Positions 1 to 8,214 of a DNA stretch of 64,000 bases are shown here, one piece after another. The position numbers were made by a program, and so were the translations under genes. Location: assembly GCF_000010725.1 (NCBI RefSeq), contig NC_013859.1, forward strand, positions 268,001 through 332,000, given 5' to 3'. The stretch comes from Azospirillum sp. B510 (GTDB lineage: Bacteria > Pseudomonadota > Alphaproteobacteria > Azospirillales > Azospirillaceae). Within the stretch, counting starts at the first letter, position 1. Each line of letters starts with the position of its first letter. The notes beneath the pieces are model-generated. The model made no database searches. It saw only the letters and a program-made list of their open reading frames with translations, and was not told where the DNA came from.

Positions 1-1060
1 GCCAGGCGGCCAGCCCGGCGATCCAGTGGGCCTCCGGCAGCATGTCGCCCGACCGGGCGGCGCTGGCCGAGGCCAGCTTCAGCGCCTGCGCCGTTTCGCC
101 GGCGTAATAGAGCGATGCCGCGATCCGGGCGCGGGCGGCGTCATACTGCACGCTGTCGAGCCTGCCGCCGAACTCGTCCTGTCCCAGCAGGGTCAGGGCG
201 CTGGACGTGCGGCCGGAGCGCAACAGGTCCTCCACCCGGGCCACCGCCGCGCGGTCGCTGCGGGCGCGGGACGCGGTGCGGCTGCGCGGCGCGACGGTGA
301 GGCCGTCGTCCTCGTCCTCCTCGTTGCTGGCGACGGTGCGCAGGCCGCCCAGCCGTTCCAGCGATCCGACAAGGCGCACGCGCTCCTCCCCGCGCGGGGG
401 CTTCGGGGGGCGCTGACCGGCGGGTTGGCGTTTCTGCGCGAGGCTGTGCACCCGCTCCGCCCCGGCGAGATCACCGTAATCCTGCATCCAGCGGGCGAGT
501 TCCTCGTAGCTGGCGCGGCGGTCGGGATGGAGGTAGCGCTGACGCAGGACATAGCCGATCAGCCGGCGGTCCTTCAGCCTGGCGATCTCCGCATCGGCGG
601 CGTCCCAGTCCGCCCGCTCCTGGGCCGCGAAGATGCGGCGGTAGCGGGCGGCATCCTCCTCGTCCAGCTGGACGGCGCGGGCCTCGTCGTCGGCCGCGAG
701 CAGCAGCGGCGCGGCGGTCGGGTCCGGCGCCGCGGCCGCCGGGCCGCTGGCCGCGGCGGGGCCGGGAGCGGGCGAAAGGGCGGCGGGCGTGAGATTTTCG
801 GGGAACCCCGCGGTCGGATCGCTTGGCGCGTCGCCGACCATGGGGCTGGTGAAGTCAGGCACGGAATCCCCGCCGGGCGGGACGACGGCGTGACCGTCCG
901 GCGCGTGGATGATGAGGGCAGCGCAAGCGGGCCGAAACCCGACCGCACCGTCGGGCCCCAGGGTGTAAGCCACCGTGAGACCCAGCACCCCCAGAAGGTT
1001 CCGCCGCAGCGGGGTCGCGATCGCGACCCGGTATGCTGCACTGCAAAATATCCGGAGCAT
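1..1060 (-). CDS. Soluble lytic murein transglycosylase, N-terminal part (cut by the window edge)
   Basis: The minus strand is open from an ATG at 1060 to the window edge, giving 353 residues without a stop. After a hydrophobic N-terminus (LLGVLGLTVAYTLG) and an Ala/Pro-rich linker comes a helical region with RYRRIFAAQERADWDAADA and LIGYVLRQRYLHP followed by YEELARWMQDYGDLAG. These resemble the alpha-superhelical domain of periplasmic Slt-type transglycosylases, which cleave peptidoglycan to 1,6-anhydro products. The catalytic lysozyme-like domain would lie beyond base 1, so activity cannot be judged here. There is no strong ribosome site before 1060, and the frame stays open upstream, so the start is uncertain. 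It follows the uracil-DNA glycosylase gene in the same direction after about 230 bases, which include a small hairpin at 1212-1227 (ATTACA, TTCG, TGTAAT). Confidence 0.72.
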   Translation of the reverse strand, partial: MLRIFCSAAYRVAIATPLRRNLLGVLGLTVAYTLGPDGAVGFRPACAALIIHAPDGHAVVPPGGDSVPDFTSPMVGDAPSDPTAGFPENLTPAALSPAPGPAAASGPAAAAPDPTAAPLLLAADDEARAVQLDEEDAARYRRIFAAQERADWDAADAEIARLKDRRLIGYVLRQRYLHPDRRASYEELARWMQDYGDLAGAERVHSLAQKRQPAGQRPPKPPRGEERVRLVGSLERLGGLRTVASNEEDEDDGLTVAPRSRTASRARSDRAAVARVEDLLRSGRTSSALTLLGQDEFGGRLDSVQYDAARARIAASLYYAGETAQALKLASASAARSGDMLPEAHWIAGLAAW

Positions 1061-1289
1061 GGCTTCGGGATACAGCAGCAGCCGAAGAACCGCAAGCAAC
1101 GGATTCGCGCGGAATGTGTCATCGCCCGGTATTCGCCAGTCCCTACAACGGCTTATCGGTTCCGGGGGAAATGCCTTAGCCCGTTGGGAAGGTGCCCTTC
1201 GGCAAGGGACGATTACATTCGTGTAATGCAACCAGCTCGGTCATATGAACGATTGCGGCCCGGTTGTGACATTGGGTTTTGTCTTTGGA

Positions 1290-2147
1290 TTACTTGATGC
1301 CGACTTCGTCGATCTTTTGGCGCAGTGCAAGCATGTCCCGCCATGCCTCGCGCTTTGCGATAGGGTTGCGCAGGAGGTACGCGGGATGGAGCATCGGCAT
1401 CAGCGGGATCGGCGTGCCCGCGGCCTCGTAGCTGCGCCATTGGCCGCGCAGCCGGGTGATGCCCTCCGCCCGGTTCAGCAGGGTCTTGGCGGAAACCCCG
1501 CCGAGCGCGACCAGAAGCTTGGGCCGCACCAGCTCCACATGCCGTTCCAGGAAGGGCAGGCAGGCGGCGACCTCCGCCTGGGTCGGGCTGCGGTTGCCGG
1601 GCGGGCGCCAGGGCAGGATGTTGGAGATGTAGACGGTGCCCCGGTCCAGTCCGATCTGGGCCAGCATGCGGTCCAGCAGCTTGCCGCTGACCCCGACGAA
1701 GGGCTTGCCCTGCCGGTCCTCGTCCTCGCCCGGCGCCTCGCCGATCAGCATGACCGGGGCCTGCGGGTTGCCGTCGGCGAAGACCGTGTTCATCGCGGTG
1801 GCCTTCAGCGGGCAGCCGTCGAAGCTGCGCAGGGCCGCCTCCAGCGCCTCCAGCGTCCCGGCCTCGCCGGCGCGGGCGCGGGCCTGGATGCCGGCCTCGC
1901 TGGCGCCCAGCGGCTGGTCGGGCGACGCGAAGGGTGCCGCCGGCCGCGCCGACGCGGGCGGCCGAGTCGCCGCCGGAGCGCGCGCGATCGCGGCGCCCGC
2001 GGCCGGCGCGACGCCGGGAGACGGCGCCCGCGTCGCCGGACGCGAGGCGAGAGCGGCCCAGTCGGTCGGCTCGTCGCCGATGGCCTCGTCGCAGCCGATG
2101 TCGGTGTGCCAGCGCAGCGCGTCGAGGATGTCGCATACGTCAATCAT
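1290..2147 (-). CDS. Uracil-DNA glycosylase, family 4-like
   Basis: 285 residues. Family-4 glycosylases remove uracil from DNA in base excision repair. The diagnostic motifs are present in order: GEAPGEDEDRQGKPFVG (motif A with the uracil-pocket loop), NILPWRPPGNRSP, and HPAYLLRNP (motif B), then a basic helix to the C-terminus. Roughly the first 100 residues are an Ala/Pro-rich low-complexity extension preceded by MIDVCDILDALRWHTDIG. Classical members bind a [4Fe-4S] cluster through four cysteines; here only single cysteines are seen near the expected places (FDGCPLK and AACLPFLE), with two more at positions 5 and 19, so the cluster may be altered or absent. The gene is divergent from the ETF-QO gene with a 150-base shared promoter region. 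Confidence 0.85.
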   Translation of the reverse strand: MIDVCDILDALRWHTDIGCDEAIGDEPTDWAALASRPATRAPSPGVAPAAGAAIARAPAATRPPASARPAAPFASPDQPLGASEAGIQARARAGEAGTLEALEAALRSFDGCPLKATAMNTVFADGNPQAPVMLIGEAPGEDEDRQGKPFVGVSGKLLDRMLAQIGLDRGTVYISNILPWRPPGNRSPTQAEVAACLPFLERHVELVRPKLLVALGGVSAKTLLNRAEGITRLRGQWRSYEAAGTPIPLMPMLHPAYLLRNPIAKREAWRDMLALRQKIDEVGIK

Positions 2148-2297
2148 CGTTTGACCTTACCACAGATCGTGTGGTCTTACATGTTCAGATACCCAATTTG
2201 GGTGCGGCGCAAAACGTGCTACAAGCACGCGCCCGCGAAACACCATAGGGCGTCCCGAGGGAAACGGTATCAAAACAAAACGGTGGGGGAGTTGGAG
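2148..2297. promoter_or_regulatory. Divergent promoter region with two palindromes
   Basis: This gap between the uracil-DNA glycosylase and ETF-QO genes carries two inverted repeats: ACCACA-GATCG-TGTGGT at 2159-2175 and ACCCAA-T-TTGGGT at 2191-2203. Both are operator-sized and lie where either gene could be controlled. A purine-rich ribosome site (GGGGGAGTTGGAG) ends just before the ETF-QO ATG at 2298. No known regulator consensus was recognised. Confidence 0.4.
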
Positions 2298-3971
2298 ATG
2301 GAACGCGAACCGCGCGAGGTTATGGAATATGATGTTCTGATCGTCGGCGCCGGCCCGTCGGGCCTGAGCGCGGCGATCCGTCTGCGGCAGCGCGCGGTCG
2401 AGAGCGGGCAGGAGCTCAGCGTCTGCGTGATCGAGAAGGGGTCGGAGGTGGGCGCCCACCTGCTGTCCGGCGCCGTCTTCGAACCGCATGCGCTGGAGGA
2501 GCTGATCCCGGACTGGAAGGAGAAGGGCGCGCCCCTGACCACCCAGGCGCGCGAGGATCATTTCCTGTTCCTGACGGAGACCAAGGCCTACAAGTCGCCC
2601 GTCACCCCGCCGCAGATGAACAACCACGGCAACTACATCATCAGCCTGGGCAACCTCGCCCGCTGGCTGGCGACCCAGGCCGAGGAGCTCGGGGTGGAGA
2701 TCTACCCCGGCTTCGCCGCCGCCGAGGTGCTGTATGATGACACAGGCGCGGTGAAGGGCGTCGCCACCGGCGACATGGGCATCGGCAAGGACGGCGAGAA
2801 GACCGGCAACTACACGCCGGGCATGGAACTGCACGCCAAGCAGACCATCTTCGCCGAGGGCTGCCGCGGCTCGCTGACCAAGACCCTGTTCGAGCGGTTC
2901 GACCTGCGCCGCGACTGCCAGCCGCAAACCTACGGCATCGGCATCAAGGAGCTGTGGGAGGTCGATCCGTCGAAGTCCAAGCCGGGCCTGATCGTCCACA
3001 CCATCGGCTGGCCGATGGATCCCAAGACCTATGGCGGGTCGTGGCTGTATCACATGGAGGGGAATCTGGTGTCGGTCGGCTTCGTCGTCGGCCTCGATTA
3101 CTGGAACCCGCACATGAGCCCGTTCGAGGAGTTCCAGCGCTACAAGACCCACCCGGCGATCCGCCCGACCTTCGAGGGCGGCCGCCGTCTGGCCTATGGC
3201 GCCCGCGCCCTGTCGGAGGGCGGCTTCCAGTCGATTCCGAAGCTGACCTTCCCCGGCGGCCTGATCGTCGGCGATGCAGCCGGCTTCCTGAACGTGCCCA
3301 AGATCAAGGGCAACCACACCGCGATGAAGTCCGGCATGGTCGCCGCCGAGGCGGTGTTCGACCATCTGACCGGCGGTGAAGGCACCGGCGACGGCAATGG
3401 GGCGGCCAATGGGACAGAGGTGATCGCCTATCCGGAGCGCCTCAAGCAGTCCTGGGTCTGGCCGGAGCTGCATGCGGTGCGCAACATCCGCCCCGGCTTC
3501 CAGAAGGGCCTGTGGGCCGGCATCGCCAATGCCGCCTACGAAACGGCGCTGAAGGGCAAGTCGCCCTGGACGCTGAAGCACCACGCCGACCACACCACCC
3601 TGGTGAAGGCCAGCGAGGCGCCGAAGATCGCCTACCCCAAGCCGGACGGCAAAGTCAGCTTCGACCGTCTGTCCTCGGTCTACCTCTCCAACACCAACCA
3701 TGAGGAGGACCAGCCGGCCCACCTGACGCTGAAGGACAAGTCGGTGCCGATCGGCATCAATCTGGCGCTCTACGACGCGCCGGAACAGCGCTACTGCCCG
3801 GCCGGCGTCTACGAGATCGTCCGCAACGACGACGGTGGCGATCCGCGCCTGCAGATCAACGCGCAGAACTGCGTCCACTGCAAGACCTGCGACATCAAGG
3901 ACCCCACCCAGAACATCAACTGGGTCGTGCCGGAAGGCGGCGGGGGGCCGAACTATCCCGGCGGCATGTGA
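2298..3971 (+). CDS. Electron transfer flavoprotein-ubiquinone oxidoreductase
   Basis: 557 residues, the usual family length. It passes electrons from reduced ETF (fatty acid, amino acid and choline-type dehydrogenases) to ubiquinone at the inner membrane. Visible: the FAD dinucleotide fold VLIVGAGPSGLSAAIRL near residue 15, the GAHLLSGAVFEP segment after it, the second FAD contact GDAAGFLNVPKIKGNH, and a C-terminal [4Fe-4S] region with YCPAGVYE and CVHCKTCDIKDP. The C-terminus PEGGGGPNYPGGM is typical. The ATG at 2298 was chosen because GGAG sits just before it and the protein then begins like its family; the frame is open much further upstream but only as antisense of the neighbouring gene. 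It is followed by a strong terminator. Confidence 0.96.
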   Translation: MEREPREVMEYDVLIVGAGPSGLSAAIRLRQRAVESGQELSVCVIEKGSEVGAHLLSGAVFEPHALEELIPDWKEKGAPLTTQAREDHFLFLTETKAYKSPVTPPQMNNHGNYIISLGNLARWLATQAEELGVEIYPGFAAAEVLYDDTGAVKGVATGDMGIGKDGEKTGNYTPGMELHAKQTIFAEGCRGSLTKTLFERFDLRRDCQPQTYGIGIKELWEVDPSKSKPGLIVHTIGWPMDPKTYGGSWLYHMEGNLVSVGFVVGLDYWNPHMSPFEEFQRYKTHPAIRPTFEGGRRLAYGARALSEGGFQSIPKLTFPGGLIVGDAAGFLNVPKIKGNHTAMKSGMVAAEAVFDHLTGGEGTGDGNGAANGTEVIAYPERLKQSWVWPELHAVRNIRPGFQKGLWAGIANAAYETALKGKSPWTLKHHADHTTLVKASEAPKIAYPKPDGKVSFDRLSSVYLSNTNHEEDQPAHLTLKDKSVPIGINLALYDAPEQRYCPAGVYEIVRNDDGGDPRLQINAQNCVHCKTCDIKDPTQNINWVVPEGGGGPNYPGGM

Positions 3972-3988
3972 AAAGCGGCAGGGATGTG

Positions 3989-4015
3989 AAAAGGGGGGCG
4001 AGAGCCCCCCTTTTT
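3989..4015. terminator. Bidirectional intrinsic terminator
   Basis: A perfect hairpin, AAAAGGGGGGC-GAGA-GCCCCCCTTTTT, lies 17 bases after the ETF-QO stop and 31 bases beyond the uxuA stop. A-tract and T-tract flank both sides, so it can end transcription of both convergent units. Confidence 0.92.
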
Positions 4016-4046
4016 CATTTCCGCAAGCGGCTGGAGGCGCCGACGG

Positions 4047-5243
4047 TCAGACCGGCAGCCGCTTCATCGCCGCCACAGCGGTCATCACGCCGCGGATCTC
4101 CGCCAGACCGCGCAGGCGCCCGATCATCGGATAGCCGGGATGGGTCGGCTTGCCGATGTCGTCCAGCAGCTCATGGCCATGGTCGGGGCGGAAGGGCAGG
4201 CGCCAATTGTCGTTGCCGGCGTCCTGGCGGCGCTTCTGCTCCTCCAGCAGGGTGGTGACGACCGACACCATGTCGACATCGCCGCCGAGATGGTCGGCCT
4301 CCTCGAAGGAGCCGTCCGGCTCCTTGGCGACGTTGCGCAGATGGACGAAATGGATGTCCTCGACGAAACGCTTCGCCATCGCCGGCACGTCGTTGCTCCG
4401 CCCGGCTCCAAGCGAGCCGGTGCAGAAGGTCAGGCCGTTGTTCGGCGACTTCACCGCGTCGATCAGGTGGGCAAGGTCGTCCTCGGTGCTGACCACGCGG
4501 GGCAGGCCGAACAGCGGGCGGGGCGGGTCGTCGGGGTGGATCGCCATGCGGATGCCGACCTCCTCCGCCGTCGGGATCACCTCGCGCAGGAAGCGGGCCA
4601 AAGTCTCGCGCAGGCCGTCGGCGGTCATGCCGTTGAAGCGCGCGATCATCTTGCGCAGACCGGGGATGTCGTAGCGGTCATAGGCGCCCGGCAGGCCGGC
4701 CATGATGTTCGACAGCAGCTTCGCCCGGTCGCTTTCCGACGAGTGGTCGAACCATTCCTTGGCCTTGGCGAGAACCTCCGGCGCATGGTCGTCCTCGGCG
4801 CCCGGCCGCTCCAGCATGTAGATATCGAAGGCGGCATGCTCATGGGCGTTGAAGCGCAGCGAGGTGCCGCCGCCCGGCAGCGCCGCCGCCAGCTCCGTCC
4901 GCGTCCAGTCCAGCACCGGCATGAAATTGTAGCAGATGGTGGTCACGCCGCAGGCGGCGAGGTTGCGCATCGACTGGCGGTAATTGTCGAACAGCTCGGT
5001 CAAATCACCTTCGCCGATCTTGATCGCCTCATGCACCGGCAGGCTTTCGGTGACGGTCCAGCTGAGGCCGAGTTCCTTGTCGGACTCGATCATCGCCTTG
5101 CGCTTCTGGATCTCCTCGACCGACCAGACGACCCCATAGGGGATGTGGTGCAGGGCGGTGACCACGCCGGTGGCGCCGGCTTGGCGGATGTGGTTCAGCT
5201 TGATCGCGTCTTCGGGGCCGAACCAGCGCCAGGATTGTTCCAT
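4047..5243 (-). CDS. uxuA: D-mannonate dehydratase
   Basis: 398 residues (E. coli UxuA is 394). Converts D-mannonate to 2-keto-3-deoxygluconate in hexuronate catabolism. The N-terminus MEQSWRWFGPEDAIKLNHIRQAGA, read as two parts (MEQSWRWFGPED and IRQAGATGVVTALHHIPYG), is characteristic, as are the TIM-barrel metal-site segments RMAIHPDDPPRPLFGLPRVV and GSLGAGRSNDVP, and the C-terminal DHGHELLDDI and PGYPMIGR. The ATG at 5243 has AAGGAG nine bases upstream; a longer reading to 5318 overlaps dctM and lacks family similarity. It is the last gene of the uxuB-dehydrogenase-dctPQM-uxuA operon. Confidence 0.96.
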   Translation of the reverse strand: MEQSWRWFGPEDAIKLNHIRQAGATGVVTALHHIPYGVVWSVEEIQKRKAMIESDKELGLSWTVTESLPVHEAIKIGEGDLTELFDNYRQSMRNLAACGVTTICYNFMPVLDWTRTELAAALPGGGTSLRFNAHEHAAFDIYMLERPGAEDDHAPEVLAKAKEWFDHSSESDRAKLLSNIMAGLPGAYDRYDIPGLRKMIARFNGMTADGLRETLARFLREVIPTAEEVGIRMAIHPDDPPRPLFGLPRVVSTEDDLAHLIDAVKSPNNGLTFCTGSLGAGRSNDVPAMAKRFVEDIHFVHLRNVAKEPDGSFEEADHLGGDVDMVSVVTTLLEEQKRRQDAGNDNWRLPFRPDHGHELLDDIGKPTHPGYPMIGRLRGLAEIRGVMTAVAAMKRLPV

Positions 5244-5290
5244 GGCTGCGAACTCCTTGGAAAGAGAGGGGGCTTTGGACTTCTGGACAA

Positions 5291-6565
5291 TCAGCGGAAA
5301 AGCAGGTTGGGCAGCCACAGCGACAGGGCCGGGATGTAGGAGACCAGGAACAGGATCACGATGTTGCAGAGCAGGAAGGGCCAGATCGCCTTGGTGATCG
5401 CGCCCAGCGAGATCTTGGCGATGTTGGCGGCGACGAACAGGCAGACGCCGACCGGCGGGGTGGTCAGTCCGATCATCAGGTTCAGTACGGCGAAGGTGGC
5501 GAAATGGATCGGGTCGATGCCGACCTGGGTCGCCACCGCCAGCAACGGCGGGAACAGGATGATCAGTGCGGCGATCGTCTCCATGAAGGTGCCGACGATC
5601 AGCAGCAGGATGTTGATCAGCAGGATGATCAGATACTTGTTGGTGGTCAGCGCCAGCATCGAGGCGGCGATGGACTGCGGGATCTGCTCGCTGGTCAGGA
5701 TCCAGCCGAAGACGTTGGCGAGACCGACCAGCAGGATCAGCCCGCCAGAGCCGATGGCGCTTTCCAGCAGGATCGCCGGCAACTGGCGCAGCGTGAAGCC
5801 CTTGTAGACGAACAGCCCGATGACGAAGGCGTAGAGCGCCGAGACGATCGAGGCCTCGGTCGGGGTGAAATAGCCGCCGACGATGCCGAACAGGATGATC
5901 GCCGTCATCAGCAGAGCCCAGAAGGCACCGCGGCTGGCGCGGACCAGCGCGCCGAAGCCCTGCCAGGGTTCGCGCGGGTAGTTGTGCACCCGCGCCAGGA
6001 TCCAGACCGTCAGCATCATGCCGAGGCCGAGCAGCAGGCCGGGCACGGCGCCGGCCATGAACATCTTGCCGACCGACAGGCCGGTCAGGGTGCCGACGAT
6101 GATCATCGGCACGCTGGGCGGGATGATCGGCCCGACGGTGGAGGCGGCGGCGGTCACCGCGGCGGCGAAGGGAGCGTCATAGCCCGACTTGCGCATCGCC
6201 GGGATCATGACGGCGCCGATGGAGGCGGTCTCGGCCACGGCGGTGCCGGAGATGCCGGCGAACACCATCGATCCGGTGACGTTGGCAAGGCCGAGGCCGC
6301 CGCGGATATGGCCGACCAGCCGGTTGCTGAACAGCACGATCTGGTCGGTGATGCCGCCGCCGTTCATCAGGTTGCCGGCCAGCACGAAACCGGGGATGCA
6401 GAGCAGGACGAAGCTGTCCATGCCCGCATACATGAACTGGGGGACGACGGCCAGATCGATGTCGCTGCCGACCAGATAGACCGCCGAGGCGCCGCCCAGC
6501 GCGATGCCCACCGGCGCGCCCAGGATCAGCAGGATGGCGAAGGTGAGGAACAGTGCGGTGACCAT
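5291..6565 (-). CDS. dctM: TRAP transporter large membrane subunit (DctM type)
   Basis: 424 residues, about 12 hydrophobic segments. TRAP importers move organic acids with a sodium gradient. Family hallmarks seen: the N-terminal FLTFAILLILGAPVGIALG, PGFVLAGNLMNGGGI, ETASIGAVMIPAM and PIIPPSVPMIIVG, YFTPTEASIVSALYAF, and near the end NLMIGLTTPPVGVCLFVA. The start codon shares one base with the stop of the small subunit (TGATG), so translation is coupled. Encoded between mannonate dehydratase and the other TRAP subunits, it most likely imports a hexuronate or aldonate, as inferred from context. Confidence 0.95.
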   Translation of the reverse strand: MVTALFLTFAILLILGAPVGIALGGASAVYLVGSDIDLAVVPQFMYAGMDSFVLLCIPGFVLAGNLMNGGGITDQIVLFSNRLVGHIRGGLGLANVTGSMVFAGISGTAVAETASIGAVMIPAMRKSGYDAPFAAAVTAAASTVGPIIPPSVPMIIVGTLTGLSVGKMFMAGAVPGLLLGLGMMLTVWILARVHNYPREPWQGFGALVRASRGAFWALLMTAIILFGIVGGYFTPTEASIVSALYAFVIGLFVYKGFTLRQLPAILLESAIGSGGLILLVGLANVFGWILTSEQIPQSIAASMLALTTNKYLIILLINILLLIVGTFMETIAALIILFPPLLAVATQVGIDPIHFATFAVLNLMIGLTTPPVGVCLFVAANIAKISLGAITKAIWPFLLCNIVILFLVSYIPALSLWLPNLLFR

Positions 6566-7068
6566 CAGACGGTTTCCCCGTGGCTGGGTGGTGCCGCGTC
6601 ACGGCCGAGCCCGGCGAGGCGGGCGATGGAGAAGAAGGCGAGCGACACCGGGATGATCAGCGTCACGGCATAGACCCAGATCATCGGCACGTTGAGGGAG
6701 CGCGCCCGCTCTCCGACGCTGCCGACGACATAGTCCCAGGCGCCGGGGATGATGGCGACGGCGAAGACCAGGATCGCCACGTCGACCAGCCGGGCGACGG
6801 CGGCCTGCGCGGGCTTGGGCAGCAGCAGGACGAACATGTCGACATTCACCAGCTCGCCGCGCAAAAGCGCCAGCCCGCAGGAGAAGGCGACGAGATGGAC
6901 CAGTGCGAAGCGGGCGACCTCCTCGGTCCAGGGCGGCGAGGGGAAGCCGGGCACGCGGCCCAGCACCTGGATGGTCACGACGGTGATGAGGACGCCGATG
7001 GCCGCCAGGGTTCCCCAGCGGCAAAGGGCGGAGACGGCCGACACCAGGGCGGCAAAGGCATTGCGCAT
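6565..7068 (-). CDS. dctQ: TRAP transporter small membrane subunit (DctQ type)
   Basis: 167 residues with four hydrophobic helices, the expected DctQ design. The family pattern WTEEVARFALVHLVAFSCGLALLRGE spans the second helix (WTEEVARFALVH is the clearest part), followed by GELVNVDMF. It forms the membrane complex with the large subunit, whose start overlaps its stop. It lies 51 bases after dctP in the same operon. Confidence 0.93.
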   Translation of the reverse strand: MRNAFAALVSAVSALCRWGTLAAIGVLITVVTIQVLGRVPGFPSPPWTEEVARFALVHLVAFSCGLALLRGELVNVDMFVLLLPKPAQAAVARLVDVAILVFAVAIIPGAWDYVVGSVGERARSLNVPMIWVYAVTLIIPVSLAFFSIARLAGLGRDAAPPSHGETV

Positions 7069-7119
7069 GGGAAGGGCTCTTGCGGTTGGGGGGAGGGGGA
7101 CACGGCTCCGTATCCCCCC

Positions 7120-8145
7120 TCACTTCACCGCGAGGATTTCCTCGTAGATCGGCTTGATCTCCGGCGAAAGCGCCGCGACGACCGCCGGGCGGCCCTTCTC
7201 GGCGAAGGCGGCCTTGTCGACGGCGATGAACTCCATGCCCTTGGCCTTCAGGTCGGCGGCCAGCTTGGCCTCGTCCTCGATGAACAGCTTGCGTTCGGCG
7301 GTCTGGGCGGCCTTGGCGGCGTCCATGATGGCGGCGCGCTGCTCGGCCGGCAGCTTGCCCAGCTTCTTCGATCCGCCGACCAGATAGATCCAGCTGATGA
7401 CGTGCTCCGTCTGGTTCACGTATTTCTGGACCTCGTAGAAGCTGGCCGACTTGATCAGCGCCAGTGGGTTCTCCTGCGCCTCGATGGTGTCGTTCTGTAG
7501 GCCGGTGAAGACCTCGGAGAAGGCCATCGGCGTCGGCTTGGCGCCCAGACCCTGCCAGAAGGAGACGAACAGCGGCACGTTGGGGACGCGCATCTTCAGG
7601 CCGTTCAGCTCGTCCGGCGACTTGATCGGGCGCTTGCTGGTCAGGTTGCGCGGGCCGCGGGCGAAATAGGTCAGCGGCACCAGCTGGGTCTTCTGCTCGA
7701 TCGCTTCGGCGATCTTCCTGCCCGGCTCGCCGGTGACGACCTTGTCGAGATGGCCGAGGTCGCGGATGGCGTAGGGAACCGCCAGCAGCGCCGCGGCCGG
7801 CGCCCAGTTCTGCAACGACTCCCCGGTGATGGTGAAATCGATGGTGCCGAGCTGGATGCCCTTGATCAGGTCGGTTTCCTTGCCGAGCTGCTCGTTGGGG
7901 AACACCTTGACCTCGACCGCGCCGTTGGTGCGCTTCGCCACTTCCTCGGCGAAGACCAGCGAGGCCTTGTGCCAGACATTCTCCTCGTTGGCGAGATGGC
8001 CGAGCTTCAGCGTCGTCCTGGCCTGGGCGCGCACGATGGCAGGTGCCGCGATGCCACCCAGCAGAGTCGCCCCGGCGGCGATGCCGGCACCGAGACCGAT
8101 GCTCTTGGCCAGCGTGCGGCGCGAGATCGGGGTCTTGCTGTTCAT
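7120..8145 (-). CDS. dctP: TRAP transporter solute-binding protein (DctP type)
   Basis: 341 residues. The N-terminus MNSKTPISRRTLAKSIGLG begins a twin-arginine (Tat) signal followed by a hydrophobic stretch ending APAIVRAQA, so it should be exported folded to the periplasm. The mature part begins TTLKLGHLANEENVWHKAS, typical for DctP, with KVFPNEQLGKETDLIKGIQLGTID in pieces and the ligand-arginine region LKMRVPNVPLFVSFWQGLGA then EAQENPLALI. It delivers substrate to DctQM. Neighbouring uxuA and uxuB suggest mannonate, fructuronate or a related sugar acid as ligand. A Shine-Dalgarno-like GGAGGAACACC precedes the ATG. Confidence 0.95.
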   Translation of the reverse strand: MNSKTPISRRTLAKSIGLGAGIAAGATLLGGIAAPAIVRAQARTTLKLGHLANEENVWHKASLVFAEEVAKRTNGAVEVKVFPNEQLGKETDLIKGIQLGTIDFTITGESLQNWAPAAALLAVPYAIRDLGHLDKVVTGEPGRKIAEAIEQKTQLVPLTYFARGPRNLTSKRPIKSPDELNGLKMRVPNVPLFVSFWQGLGAKPTPMAFSEVFTGLQNDTIEAQENPLALIKSASFYEVQKYVNQTEHVISWIYLVGGSKKLGKLPAEQRAAIMDAAKAAQTAERKLFIEDEAKLAADLKAKGMEFIAVDKAAFAEKGRPAVVAALSPEIKPIYEEILAVK

Positions 8146-8214
8146 CCTGGTGTTCCTCCGTCTGGGCGGATCGGGTCCGCTTCTGATTGGCTGTTGGGAG
8201 CCTCCGGCCAGCGG

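Noticed and set aside
26..1297. 423-codon plus-strand frame at the left edge
   Set aside because: The opposite strand encodes a recognisable lytic transglycosylase; the plus-strand product has no family-like segments.
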